Shown: piece after piece, positions 1-12,445 of the stretch
Layout of the letters: every line of letters starts with the position of its first letter
How positions within the stretch are numbered: the first letter of the stretch is position 1
From: Pardosa pseudoannulata
Taxonomy: Eukaryota; Arthropoda; Arachnida; Araneae; Lycosidae
Direction of reading: 5' to 3'
DNA length: 64,000 nt
Assembly: GCA_032207245.1 (NCBI GenBank)
Contig: CM063502.1
Span: forward strand, 141,289,495-141,353,494
The notes under the pieces: generated by a model
Database searches by the model: none
What the model was told of the DNA's origin: nothing
Seen by the model: only the letters and a program-made list of their open reading frames with translations
Made by a program: the position numbers and the translations under genes

Positions 1-25
1 AGCAGTGCAGAGTTTATGTGGTGGT

Positions 26-47
26 TTTGGGACACCCTGTATACGAA
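26..47. mobile_element. Possible end of a mariner-type element
   Basis: The string GGGACACCCTGTATA near the left edge resembles the terminal sequence of many arthropod Tc1/mariner-type elements that insert at TA. The other end is outside the window, so only the resemblance can be stated. Confidence 0.3.
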
Positions 48-1088
48 GGAAAGAGAAAGATTTCATAAGTATAAATGGAATTAAGGAAAAAATATATTAG
101 AATTCTAAAGAAAAGGTTATCTAGTATAATACACTATGAAAATGTGCACTAGGAAAAACAAAGGAACACTAGGAAAATGTGCGGTAAAGTTTTATTAATC
201 CCAGTTTTGTAATATCCATTTTACCGAAATGAAATAAAATAAAGGAAATAAAATAAAGGACAAGCAATTTACCAATATAATATAGAGATACACACACATT
301 TTGTTATTACTTTAAAAGGTTTTATACGTAAAATCAAAAATGTATCATAAATCACCATACATACATTAAATTAATATTTGTTGATTCATTGATACGTTTC
401 ATAGATTTCTTTTATTTGCTCAGTTTCTATTATTATCCTTATACTACTATTTATCCTTAAATAGTATGAAAAGTTTATTCCGTTGATAATAAATGTAAGC
501 CTGTTGAAAGCTTTTAACCCCCAAAACAATGCTATTACTTCTCTTACAAACAGAATAAGATTGAAACAGGGATAGAAAAATTGTATCTGTCTAAAGGTAT
601 TTCTATCAGTTATAGAAACAAATATTCCGGGTAGAATGTAGTAAATATATTCTCAGGCAGTTGATTAATGAGCCTTTACCTAGAATTTTTTCACATATTT
701 ATTATTTTCTTTGCGTCATTAGACAGGAACAACTCTGTTGTAATGTGGCAATGAAATCTTAAAAATATTATTTTAAAATATACCGTATTATGAAAAAGAG
801 TAACATCGACATGACTATTATTTTCTAGACTATCATGACTTATGAAGATATCTTATATGTTCGATGATACATCATAGCCTTGGTGGCAATGATGAATCAG
901 AGTTACCAGATTTGTTTCATGTATATTTGCCAAGAGATAATAATATTTACAGATGTTGAGAAAGATAATGATTTATTCCTAGGTGCTGTTTAAAATATTA
1001 GAACGTTTTATGATGAAAGTGGGCTACATGTATCACTATGTATTTTGTGATCCCCTATATAATAATACCCTAATTTATCTGTCCGTCT

Positions 1089-1289
1089 GTCCTCATATTT
1101 AACGGTGGCTAATTGATTAGGGTGCTGGACTTCGGTACCAGAGTTCGTGGGTTCGAATCCCACAGTGCTATGGATGTTCGTAGTCTTTCGGAATCGTCTT
1201 TAAGCTGTAGGTCCAGGTCTCATTAGCCCTCGTGTTGCAAAAAGTAGATCGTAACACACCAAACCAAACCAAACCAGTCCTCATATTTA
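1089..1289. repeat. Target-site duplication pair around the 1.1-kb SINE
   Basis: The 13-mer GTCCTCATATTTA at 1089-1101 is repeated without mismatch at 1277-1289, immediately outside the SINE. A perfect duplication suggests a fairly recent insertion. Confidence 0.9.
1102..1276 (+). mobile_element. tRNA-derived SINE (family A), full length with target-site duplication
   Basis: A tRNA-like head carries a box A-like stretch (TGGCTAATTGATTAGG) and a box B-like GGTTCGAATCC. A conserved body follows, then a tail of CCAAA repeats. The element is bracketed by identical 13-bp direct repeats GTCCTCATATTTA at 1089-1101 and 1277-1289, the mark of LINE-type target-primed insertion. Related copies occur at about 4.28, 12.27, 31.8 and 53.6 kb, and perhaps 56.27 kb. 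It is not a working tRNA gene, because the anticodon arm region and the 3' body do not fit a tRNA. Confidence 0.88.
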
Positions 1290-2083
1290 TGAAGCGGTTG
1301 TACTTGGAATAGATAGAGTCATCCATATTGGATTCTTGATGAGTTAGTGTTAGAAACGTTCGAAATCCACCCCTTCCCCCCATTTCTATTATTTAATGCC
1401 ATTATTTCAAGCACTATTTTCTCCGGTTAAGAGCAGGCAATTAAATTTATGAATTTGTCATAATATAAATAGGTAAAAAAAACGGTTTTTTTCCTATCAT
1501 TATGACGTCATTCCTTTAACCTTCTCATTGAATCATTTCTTATTTTAAATTACATAAATATCGTCTGCATTATTTTCATTAGACTTTCATCAACTTAGAT
1601 ATTACGTAAATAATTTTCTTTTATATTTGGCTTAAATAAGAGATTAGGTACATATGTGATAGTTTTAAATTTAATCATCGATTATATTTTGCTGAATCGA
1701 AAATTTTATCACCGGTATTAACAACAAATTCTATCTACCTCCAGGGTGTAGTGCAAATGATGTTTCCATTCCTTTAATTCCTTTGAATTATCTTTCTAAA
1801 TGAATTCAACGTGATTCTAAACTGCATTCACAGTATCGGTAGACTTATAAGAGTATGAATATAAACAAATTAGTAAGCTTGTACCAGATAATTCTCGGTT
1901 AAAAAATAAACCATTTTTACCTACCTCATAAGGTACTTTGTAATTAAACATTTTACTGATCCAGTCATATGAGGGGCTATATGCTAGTTCTATAATATGT
2001 ATGTATTATAGGAGAGTCATGGAATATTAAATTTTAAACACCAAGTGAAAACTTTATTGAAGCCCAATGATTACAATTGTAGA

Positions 2084-2108
2084 CCATGAAATTGCTGCAA
2101 TTTCATGG
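2084..2108. repeat. Perfect 12-bp-arm hairpin
   Basis: CCATGAAATTGC and its exact reverse complement are separated by one base (T). No terminator-like T-run or gene context gives it a role. Confidence 0.8.
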
Positions 2109-2431
2109 CCGTTTAGAATGTATATGATTAATATAAGTTTTGAAATGATGTTGTACCTTTTGTGGTAAACAGCCTTCCAAAGTGGGATTAAACCTCTAAA
2201 TGTTTTCAATATTACTTTTTTTTCTGATAGCAATCCAATTAATTAAATGAACCGAATAAAGTATTTTCAATAGTCTAAGGATTCAAAATGTGTTTGAAAT
2301 GCCATAGACTAATTTATAAATTTTTGTGAGTAAAACCTGGGTAATATTCAAGTAAATGTACTTTTATAAAAGCACTCAAAAGGTGTGGATTTTAAACTTA
2401 TTAAGTTAATTTGCCAAAATTTATATTTCAG

Positions 2432-2545
2432 TGTGCTGCCTTGCAAGCTGTTACTCAAATCTCCGACATTCTAGAAGAGCAAGCTGTTCGGAAGATGGTT
2501 CTACCACGAACGAAACAAGTCTTTGATAATAACTCGGGTGTAAAG
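2432..2545 (+). CDS. SCYL2: SCYL2 internal exon A (38 codons, phase 0/0)
   Basis: Encodes residues 1-38 of the visible product, starting CAALQAVTQISDILEE and ending VFDNNSGVK. It is bounded by a TTTCAG acceptor and a GTAAAG donor. The peptide contains a VLPRTK motif like the IPR/LPR-type start of an ARM/HEAT helix in SCYL2, and it joins in frame to exon B at 37543. SCYL2 is a catalytically impaired kinase-like protein of clathrin-coated vesicles that works in trans-Golgi/endosome sorting. This exon belongs to its helical region, after the pseudokinase domain. Reading beyond the donor adds an AT-rich, hydrophobic tail unlike the family, so I end at the donor. The start phase relative to the unseen previous exon is assumed. 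Confidence 0.85.
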
Positions 2546-3554
2546 GTAAAGTTTTCATTATTTCTTTTTTGTTGCTTCACTTCCAAATACATGTCTATAA
2601 TATTCCCCCTTTTTGTCAAGCTAATAAATAACTGGTGTAGTTTAATAAAATAAACATGTGCTAAAATAATCAGAGCATGTATTTAAATTTATCATTAATT
2701 TAGGTTCAAAATGTCTGTACATAATGGAAATTTAACTGCTCTATTCTTTTCCATAAGAATATTTTACATTTCATCATTTCTTATGTAACATAATTTTTTC
2801 TCGTGTATTTTGAAATCTAAATTTGCTACCAAAAGTGTCTTACATTCTGTGCTGAAACTTTTTGTACAATTTCAACGTTTGCTAACACCTTCAATTCTAA
2901 TTACATTTTGTACATTTTTAATATTTTGTACTTAAAACACAATTTTACAGTGAGATCAATTTCCCTAAGTAAAAATAAATAAGAGAAATGTTTTCAGACG
3001 TAAATTACTATCTATTAAGAATAAATCTATTATTTATTGCCCGCTTGAGAAAGAGACAGGGAGATCTTAAATTTTACACACTACACCTCTCTAATCATAA
3101 CTTCCATCTCTATCAATTTATAACATTTTGCATACCTTGCTTTATGCCAGTAGCGTTTAAATTTCCCCATTAAATATTAGAATCTGACTATGTAAAATAC
3201 CTCTAAGTTTCCCCTTCGAGCATAAGTTACTTGTGTCGCTACCATTTACTGCTGCTTTCTTATAATTAGTCCTAAATATCTGAATAAACTCAGTTTTGTT
3301 TTACCAAGTCCTGTTTTTAGAAGCAAATATAGCTCTCCTCTCTTAATTTTTTATAGATAATTAGGATGTCTTAATATAAATGTACCCTATCCGGAAAGAC
3401 TTAATAAATAAATACGAAATAATGGCTAGCCTTCGACTGCTTATTGCCTGTGTCAACAAATTTTTATTTAAAGGTCAAATTTTTTACTTGCTAAGTAAAT
3501 TTTATGCTGTTTTCCCTGAAAACTCTCCCTAACTTGAAAATTTGAAATGAGTAC

Positions 3555-3578
3555 GCACACACACAAATACCCCCCCCC

Positions 3579-3642
<64 letters not shown>
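3555..3642. repeat. Compound microsatellite (CA)n-C10-(TA)n-(TG)n
   Basis: A short CA run, a run of C at about 3570-3579, alternating TA, then alternating TG. Apparent ORFs over it are repeat translations. Confidence 0.95.
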
Positions 3643-3644
<2 letters not shown>

Positions 3645-3821
3645 TTGCACTTCGGTTATAAATAAAATGTGTGCTGAGAATTAAATAATATTTGCTAAGC
3701 ATTAAAATGTATACTAATTTATTGTGCAAATCAATTCTGCTATTATAAGATGTCTCATGAGATGAAACAAACAAAAAAAAGGAAAGGTCTGACTTGAAAA
3801 TAGAAAGTTATCAGTGATCTA

Positions 3822-3934
<113 letters not shown>

Positions 3935-4278
3935 TAAATGAGTTAAAGACGATTTTAAAAAGGGAACTCTTTTATAATAATAAAATAATTGAAAAAAAAA
4001 CCACGTTCGCTTAAGCTTTTAGGATAATCCGGTCAGGCGGAAGCATTTTTGAGCTTTTTCATGAGCTTGCAAAGAGAATAAGTTTCAATCAGCGCTTGGA
4101 CATGGAACTGTGAACACACTCTACATGTGTCTCTGTCACGAACAAATGAAAATGCCACAGGTTTTGCTTTTAGAAGAAACGATGATTTAATAAACGTATT
4201 ATTATCATGCAGACTGTTTTCTATTCGCCTTAACTCTGGATTATGACTGGATACGCACACACACACACACACAGTTTG

Positions 4279-4420
4279 CTAGAATTCCGTGGGTTCGAAT
4301 CTCATTGCGATATGGATGTTCGTAGCCGTCCAGAACCGATTTTAAGCAGTAGGTCCCTGTATCATTAACCCTTGTGTAGCAAGAAAGTAGACCGTAGTAC
4401 TCTAAATCAAACTAAATTTA
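4279..4420 (+). mobile_element. 5'-truncated SINE family A copy
   Basis: Begins near the box B-like GGTTCGAATCTC and continues through the body shared with the 1.1-kb copy (ATGGATGTTCGTAG, then TTAAGCAGTAGGTCC) to a decayed AAATCAAACTAAA tail. It starts beside a (CA)n tract at 4253-4273 and lacks the 5' head. Confidence 0.8.
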
Positions 4421-4464
4421 TTTAGTTTTAAGAAATAAAAACTTAATAGTTTGAAAATAATTTA

Positions 4465-4600
4465 TAGCCATGGGCGGAATGCTGTCTTGGCCCCTGCGTA
4501 ACGCATTGTTGCCGGACGGTCAGACCGAACCAGCAATTAAACACCTTACATCCGACTTCGGGTGGGTGACTTGTTACCGGTAGTATACAACCTTGGTTTG
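4465..4600. other. GC-richer island of unknown nature
   Basis: About 135 bp contrast with the AT-rich surroundings (for example GTTGCCGGACGG and TCCGACTTCGGGTGGG). There is no sustained ORF and no match I recognise. It is probably a fragment of a dispersed repeat. Confidence 0.35.
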
Positions 4601-4607
4601 TTATTAA

Positions 4608-4815
4608 CTGAGATATTAAAAGAGGAGATAGCAGGAATTAACCTAACTGGTAATGAAAAATAGGGTAATTAAATGGGTAACTGAGAAAAAAAATAATACC
4701 TTATTACATTACACTTATTTCTATATGTTTCAAATATTTACGTTTTTCTTAAAATGAAGTAAACAGAAATTCAAGTATATCCTTACTCGGCATTAAATAT
4801 GAAAGCGTAATATTT
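4608..4815. repeat. 208-bp dispersed repeat, copy 1
   Basis: Runs from CTGAGATATTAAAAG to GCGTAATATTT and is closely matched by 6060-6267, with the same length and only scattered differences. No ORF is present. Confidence 0.8.
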
Positions 4816-6059
4816 ACTGTAAATGTGCTCATTTCCATAAATATAAAACCTTCTGATATACCTTTTTAATACACCGAGGTAGCTGTTACACCAAAGCACT
4901 TCACTCTAAACATAGATTTAATCCTCTATTTATGTAAAAGAAAAAACTTAACATCAAATTAAAGAACTAAATTTTGATGAAGTAGGATTCAATAATGATC
5001 TATATATTTATAGCGTATATATTCATTGAATTTCTTTTTCTTTAAGGAAACTTTTATCTAATCTTTAAATTGATATGAAGTGTAAACTTAGAAAAGCAAA
5101 CATCTCAAAATAAACTGCCATTGAGTTTTCAGGATTAGCGAAAAATATATGTTGTTTACTTCAGGCAAGATCTAATAACATTTTGATATGTATTAAAACA
5201 TGTTACATCAATTAAATTCCTGTTGTTATGTAAATTAAAATGTTATATATGAACAGATGTTCGTTAACAGTATCAAATTATCTTACTCTCTGATATTAAA
5301 TTATGAAACCCTTCTCTTATTGGTATTTATTATCAATCACTTATTAAACATCTTTGGTCATTATAACTGAGAGTTATAAATTGTTTCTAAATGTATTAAT
5401 TCATTTTTAAAATGTATCCCTTCCTCTGAGGTAAAATTGGTTTTAAGTTTGCATTAGAACAATACTGAACAAAAAATTGTAGGGATAAAGATATAAAACG
5501 CTACACAATAAAATATAGTACATTTCTTATAGATTATATGATAAGAACATTGCTGTGGTTAATGTTTTTAATTTACATTAAAAGAAAAATATAATTTTCA
5601 TGAAAATTAGTATTTTATTTTCAAATTCAATAATTCTAAAATTTTATTGTTTTAATATGATTTCTTTAAAAACAAAATTTAACTATTATTTTAATAATTA
5701 TAAAATTATATTTATCACTGATAATTTGTGAAAATTTGCTTCATTCAATGAAATGAAATGAATAATTTTACCTATTTTTTAAATACAGTGTACGAGAAAA
5801 ATTGACAATGCAATACATGCAAGGATTTAATTTGTTTCTGTTATTTTTTCAATCTTTTGAGTACTTTATTCTGTTTTAGGTTATTCTCAAAATAGGTGCC
5901 AATAAAATCTAAAATTAAGTATCTAAAATTAAGTTTAATTTCTCGTTTAAAGAAGAATTAAGTTCAATAGTTTCGCATCAAAAATATTTAACACAAGGAA
6001 AATAAGACCTCTCTTTAGTCTCGAAATATTATGGAAGTGAAGCATGACATCTACATGAA

Positions 6060-6267
6060 CTGAGATATTAAAAAAGAAGATAGCAGGATTTAACCTAACC
6101 GGTAATGAAAAATAGGGTAATTAAACTGGTAACTGAGATAAAAAATAATACCTTATTACATTACACTTATTTCTATATGTTTCAAATCTTTACATTTTTC
6201 TTAAAAGGATGTAAACAGAAATTCAAGTATATCTTTAATCGGCATTAAATATGAAAGCCTAATATTT
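6060..6267. mobile_element. 208-bp dispersed repeat, copy 2, inserted in an array unit
   Basis: Interrupts an array unit: sibling units read straight through from the CATGACTTCTGC-like segment to the ACTCAAAATCC-like segment. ATGAA occurs on both sides (6055-6059 and 6268-6272), a possible 5-bp target-site duplication. Homologous to 4608-4815. Confidence 0.65.
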
Positions 6268-7546
6268 ATGAATACTCAAAATCCTTTTAAAACTAGAAGA
6301 AAAAAGAGTGAATAAAGTAAGTCCAGTTGAAACTTCTAAAAAAATTACAGCCAAACTTTTTAAATTGAATGCCTATGGATAGAACACAAGGTGGTAGGGA
6401 AATTTTCGGAGCCGAAAGTTTAGCATTCATTCTCTAGACAGGAATTAAAGCATAAAACCCAAAGCTCATTTAGTGCAAATTACCTTGATAAACTCATAGT
6501 TAAAAATATGATCTTTTTTAGTTTATATGGATTTAATTTTCAAATTCTTTCGGTGAAATGTTGCTAAGGATAGCTGTAAAAAAGTTTTCTCATGCCTTAA
6601 ACTCTCTTATATAACTATATATATTCAAATATACTCAAATGTTTAAGTGAATCTACAACTAATGTTAAGAAAATTATTGTCAATGATATCTTAATATTGG
6701 AAGGTAACAGATTATTTTAAATTTCAGCTTTGATAATTATATTTACATTGACTTTTGATTTTGATTTAGTGCTTAAAGGAGTATTAAATCTAATACTTCC
6801 GAATCAAAAAGTATTTAACACAAAAAGTAAAAGAACTCGCTTTAGTAGCGAAACATTCCGGAAAGTGAGCCATGACTTCTGCTTGAAAACTGAAAATACC
6901 TTTCAGACGAGAAAGACAAAAATAGAAAGAAGAGTAAGTAAAGTAAGTCCAGGTGAAACTTCGAGAAAATTTACAGCCGAACTTTTTAAATTGAGTGCCT
7001 TTGGCAGGAACACAAGGGGGTAAGAAAATTTCCTGCGTTGAAAGCTTTGCATTCATTCTCTAGAGAAGAATTAATGGAGCAGATCCGAAGCTTATTTAGT
7101 GCAGATTAACCTGAAAAACTCGTTGTTAAAAGAAATGGTTCTTACATTTTTATTTTATATGGAATCTCTTTTCAAATCCTTTCGAGTAAAATTTGTTATA
7201 GAAAATCAAAGAAAAAGTGAGGAGTTGGTAATCTCTGTCATATCTTCATTATAGTATTATTAAGAATTTATTCGCGAGTTTACACGAGGCTATAGATGAT
7301 ATTTACACATATATTTTTCACAATTTCTGAAATCAAGACTAATTTTTTAGCAATATTCTAAAAATTATAAGAAAAACTAATACCATGGTTACGGTATGGA
7401 TATTTTTTGCATCCCATTCTTTTATGTACGTTTTTATAAAAATTAAAAGAAAATATAAAAATTTCGAATATTTGCTTTTCTTAAATATGATTCCTTCAAA
7501 ATTTACTAAAGTGCTTTATTGAAACCATAACTAATATTCACAAAAT

Positions 7547-7812
7547 AAGTATCAATAATTTCTCTAATTCAATAAGTAATATATACTTCAAACTATTAGT
7601 CGTGAGTATTATATTTATACAAACATTTTTTCAATAAGTATCAATAATTTCTTTAATTCAATAAGTAAAACATGATTCAAACTATTAGTCGTGAGTATTA
7701 TATTTATACAAACATTTTTTCAATAAGTATCAATAATTTCTTTAATTCAATAAGTAAAACATGATTCAAACTATTAGTCGTGAGTATTATTTTTATACAG
7801 ACATTTTCTCTT
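7547..7812. repeat. 89-bp tandem repeat, three copies
   Basis: AAGTATCAATAATTTC recurs at 7547, 7636 and 7725 (period 89), with CTATTAGTCGTGAGTATTAT in each copy. A single related copy is found at about 8275-8355, inside the next array unit. Confidence 0.92.
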
Positions 7813-10800
7813 TATTTCTTTTTTAATGGAGAGTTAAATTTTCAAACCAAAAGGTATTCAACACATATGGAAAAGAACATATTCCTTTAGTCACGAAACA
7901 TTCAGAGAAATGAGTCATGACTTATGTGTGAAAACTCAATATTTTCCATAATTTGGTAAGCTCTGTCTTATCTTTATTATAGTATTATTACGAATTTATT
8001 CGAGAGTTTAAACGTGGCTTTAGATGATATTTACACACATATTTTTCAAAATTGTTGAAGTCAAGACTAAATTTTTAGCAATACTCTAATAATTATAAGA
8101 AAAACTAATACCATGGTTAGGGTATGGATTTTTTTGGCATCGCATTCTTTTGGGTAATTTTATAATAATTAAAGGAAAATATAAAAATTTAGAACAATTG
8201 TTTTTTTAAAATATGATTCCTTCAAAATTTACTAAGGTGCTATATTGAAACCATAACTAATATTCACAAAATAAGTATCAATAATTTCTCTAATTCAATA
8301 AGTAATACATACTTCAAACTATTAGTCGTGAATGTTATATTTATACTGACATTTTCTCTTTATTTCTATTTTAATGGAGAATTAAATTTTCAAACCAAAA
8401 GGTATTCGACACGTATGGAAAAGAACCTATTCCTTTAGTCATGAAACATACAGAGAAATGAGTCATGACTTATGTGTGAAAACTCAAAAATCTTTTCAAA
8501 CGAAAGAGGAAAATAAGATAGTGGTAAATAAGTAGGTATAGATAAAACTTCCAGAAAATTTACAGTCTAACTTTTAAAATTGAGTGCCTGTGACAGAAAC
8601 ACAAGGGGATACGGAAATTTTGCTTTTATTCTGTGGAGCAAATTAATGGACCTGATCCAAAGCTTATTTAGTTCAAATTAACCTGAAAAATCATAATTCC
8701 AAGATACGACTCTTTATTTTATATATAATCATTTTTCAAATTGTTTTGATAATATTTTCAACAGAATACCCCAAAAAATGTAGCAATTGGTAAGCTATGG
8801 TCTTTCTTATAAGGTAGTTTTTTTTCTGAATTTATCCAAGCATTTAAATGAAACTATAAGTAATATTTTCATCTATATCCTTCAAATTTTTTAAAACTAA
8901 AACTCATTTTCAAAATAGTATTATTAATGTTATAAAAATTAATATTTTGAATACTCATCTCTATCTTCTTTATCCAAACTGTATGAATGCAAATGATCGG
9001 GTGCTGTATTTTGTTTCAGAGAAATAACAAAATGAATGTCAAAAACTTGCAACAGACGCTTCTGATTTACATAGGACGAATATATTTAGGAACATATTTG
9101 CATAGACACTTAATTTTCATTTCTTGTTTAAAGGTGTATTAAATTGAAGAATTCCAAATAAAAATTCTTTTAAGAAAGGAATATTTTCTTTAGGAAGTGA
9201 GGCATGACTTCTGCTTCCAAACTCAAAACCATTTTCAAATGAGAATGGCAAGAATAAAGAGAGAAGTGAGTAAAGTAAGTTCAGGGGGAACTTCAAGAAA
9301 ATTTACATCAGAACTTTTTTAAATTGAGTGCCTTTGGCGGGAACACAAGGGGGCAGGGAAACTTCCTGAGCGGAAAGTTTTGCATTCATTCTCTGGAGAG
9401 GAATTAATGGACCAGATCCGGAGCTTATTTAGTGCAGATTAACCTGAAAACCCCGTTATTCTAAGAAATGCTTTGTACTTTTTATTTTACATGGAATCGC
9501 TTTTCAAGATCTTTTTGGGAACATTTGCTCTAAAAAAACTCACAAGTTATATATAATTCGTGTTTCATAAATGTAATTCCATCCAGAATTTAGTTACGTT
9601 TAGAACTGAAACAATAACTAATATTTGCAGTTTTTACCTTTCTAATGACAATACTAGTTTTTAAGGAGACAAGAGACCTTCGAAATGTCAGATTATCACC
9701 AAAAATCTGAAGGGATTTTTTTTTCTCCAAAAAAAAATCTTTTTATTTATAAACTTCATTATCAAAAGACATTTTTCAAGTAAGATGATTATTATACTGT
9801 ACTGAAGTTGTTGTTTTCTTTTGTCATATACCATTATTTTAATCTTTAGAAAATAATATTTCCAGTTTGATAGTTTTTGTACTGAATTAGTAAATTGAAA
9901 ACATTATAGGTGCATTAATTATATTTAATTCTTATTCAAAACTGTTTTTAATTAAACTGGGTATGCTTTTGAAAATTCTGTAAAACAGCAAAAAGATTTG
10001 CTACATTAGAACAACAAAAATATTACATTTTAAATATTCCTCTTGTATAAGTAGTATTTAAATTAAGTGATAATCAATGAATTTTGTTCTACATAATTCT
10101 AAACATACAAAGAAAATGATTAGTGTGATGTGTGCTATAAACATTTTTGAGGAATATTGTCTGAAGACTCAGTTTTAGTAAAATAATCCCATTTTGTAAT
10201 CAAAAGTTCAATTTTAATTTATTTTTTACATGTTTCATGTAACAACGTTATACATTCTCATTATAAAATATTGTTAAAAAGTGAAAGCATAAAAAATTTA
10301 AATTCATTGTCCTTTATCCTCTTAAGTAATTGTCTAAAATATAAATAATCAATACCATATTTATCCGTGTATTACATTCTCTTTTTTGCTCAAATTTAAA
10401 GTGCGAGTTAAACATAGATTACTTTTATCATTTCTTGTATTCACCTAATATAGGTACAAATAAATACAGGTATGAAAGAAAGAAAATATGAAAGTAAAAA
10501 AAAACTTGCTCAATAGCATGACTGCTGCATCAATATTTTATTACTATCGCTAATTCTTTATACAACACTGTTATTAACACTTAGAACCCCGAATTGTATA
10601 ATTGAAGAGTATTTCCCGTTTTGTTCAGCACTACTTGTAACATAAATGCTGTAATATAATTGTCACTTTTCTATTTTACTCCCACGTTACAGCAAAAAAC
10701 ATTTTTTTGCAGAATAAATAGAAATAAAGAAGGCACAATCTCATGTATAGTACCCTGTATACATGATGTTCTGCAATGTTTTGAATTTCTGCCCCTTCGG

Positions 10801-12267
10801 TAATCTCATAGTAACCTAATCACCCCATATCTAATGACCTAAGACGAACGACAACAAGCGTGAAGGACTTCGATAAGAATGAAGTAATCTTTAATATAAG
10901 GATTGAAGAGAGTTGTAATTTGATTCATTAGGCCGTGAAGAAATAGTTGTTTAATCTGGAAAGTAACTTCTATGCCAAATTTTAGGTGCGAATTATGCAC
11001 TAGATATAAATTTCGCAATAAAAAGGAGCATTATATACTAATAAACACTGTATTTCGTAGACAAAATGATCTCTACAACTAGACACAATAAAAGACCTAC
11101 ATTTTTTTATAGATAAAAATTATTTTTTATTTCTTCTAACTGCTTTAATTCGTAAATAAATCCGTTCGTTTTTCTATACGCCTTTATCTCATCAAATATG
11201 TTTTCATATAATTTTCGATGCATTTTACTTTTGGATTGAAATTTTGTCTTTTTTTTAATTTTAACAAACTTGTTTAGAGTAATTTTACAAACATATGTTC
11301 GTATTTCAAGAAACATTATCTATTACATTATTTAAAAATGATATTTTAATTACAAGATTAATTGAAAGAGCTCACTAAAATTTACGGAAATTTTAAATTC
11401 CATTTTATTTAATACTGCAATGCTGCATCTACTTCAATCTTAGATTAATTAGATCTTAAATGTTCTGAAAATGTATATTACTCAGTCAATAGAGTATCTC
11501 TATAATTCGAAAAGCTTAATAAATCTCAAAGTCACTTGGCTCTAGCTTTGTATTTTACTTATTGGCTTTTAAACTTTAAAAACAATTTATGAGACGCTAA
11601 GCCTCAATATACACTATTAGAGATAAATCAAAAAACAAAGTAAGGATTTTTATGCATTTTTCTTTAAGTATTATTTAAATTCTTTTTATTTTACAAAATT
11701 CTCTGGACCATTTCAAAAGTATATAAAACTGCCACTTTAAACTGTATTGGGATCAATTTTTAAAATTGTAAGTTTAATTTTTATAAAGGGGTCTGTTACC
11801 TTCTAAAACCTTCAAAAGAATTTTATGTTATAGTAAATTAATATCCGGGAATATTTAAATAATTGATTCAATAGTTCCTAATAGAGTAAAAATCATAAGA
11901 AATAGCAATTCTGCTTCTATTGGTGAACTAGCAATGTTTACACGACTTCAGCATTTTGTGCTCAGAAATTGTGTGTTTCTATTCATTGCTTTACATGCAT
12001 TCACCTTAGTAATACTCAACTTGTCTTCCCCACGGCATTCCGGTATACACTTGAAGCACCTAGAGCAGAGGGGGATTTCAATTTAAAAAACCCAGATATA
12101 GAGGATCAGTAGCAAATCAAAATATATAAGCACGTTTGGATAATGACATAGTAACGCACTTGCGAAGCAAAATAACGTAAATTATTACTTTTAAGTATCA
12201 TTAGTCCTTCATTAACAGTTTCAGGATACTTCTTGATTATTGCTTAGGCATCGTTAGTATAGGGCTC

Positions 12268-12445
12268 GTTTGGTTTGGTTTGGAGTGCTATGGTCTATTT
12301 TTGCAACACGAAAGCTAATGAGACCGGGACCTACAGCTTAAAGCCTATTCCGAACTTCTACGAACATCCATACCACTGTGGGATTCGAACCCTCGAACTC
12401 TGGTATCGAAGGCCAGTACCCTAACCAATCGGCCATCATTCTGCC
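12268..12445 (-). mobile_element. SINE family A, full-length copy on the minus strand
   Basis: Reverse-complement tail GTTTGGTTTGGTTTGG at the left, body in the middle, box B-like GGGATTCGAACCC at about 12382 and a GGCCATC head end at the right. Flanks AGTATAGGGCTCG (12256-12268) and AGCATAGTGCTTG (12447-12459) match at 10 of 13 positions, consistent with an aged target-site duplication. Confidence 0.85.

Larger units (their letters stand above)
1..2431 (+). other. SCYL2: Intron (3' part) upstream of the first visible SCYL2 exon
   Basis: AT-rich non-coding sequence ending in a TTTCAG acceptor. I see no exon of the upstream kinase-like domain here. It contains a possible transposon end at the left edge, a SINE with intact target-site duplication near 1.1 kb, and a 25-bp hairpin near 2.1 kb. 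Assignment as intron is inferred because the next exon begins in mid-protein with an acceptor site. Confidence 0.65.
5960..9520. repeat. Complex nested direct-repeat array
   Basis: At least four to five diverged copies of one unit occur at about 5970-6510, 6785-7190, 7847-7955 (partial), 8389-8760 and 9140-9520. Shared landmarks are AAGTAAGTCCAGGTGAAACT-like, AACACAAGGGGG-like, CATTCTCTAGAG-like and TTTAGTGCAGATTAACCTG. A second unit type lies between them (about 7200-7560 and 7955-8290; landmark ACTAATACCATGGTTA). ORFs inside (6730-7056) do not persist between copies, so the array looks non-coding. Confidence 0.8.

Noticed and set aside
1102..1180. Possible tRNA gene with a good box B
   Set aside because: The head is followed by a SINE body and tail, copies recur in the window and target duplications flank the whole unit, so it is a SINE and not a functional tRNA.
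1168..1383. 71-codon minus-strand ORF
   Set aside because: It runs through the SINE body and flank and is explained by the repeat.
4033..4272. 79-codon minus-strand ORF with two Cys near a basic region
   Set aside because: It starts in a CA microsatellite, matches no family I know, and lies next to a SINE fragment.
6730..7056. Overlapping ORFs on both strands (97 and 88 codons)
   Set aside because: They lie in one unit of the repeat array. Sibling units do not keep either frame open and no domain is recognisable.
7547..7812. CRISPR-like array
   Set aside because: The whole 89-bp unit is repeated with no unique spacers, and the window is eukaryotic.
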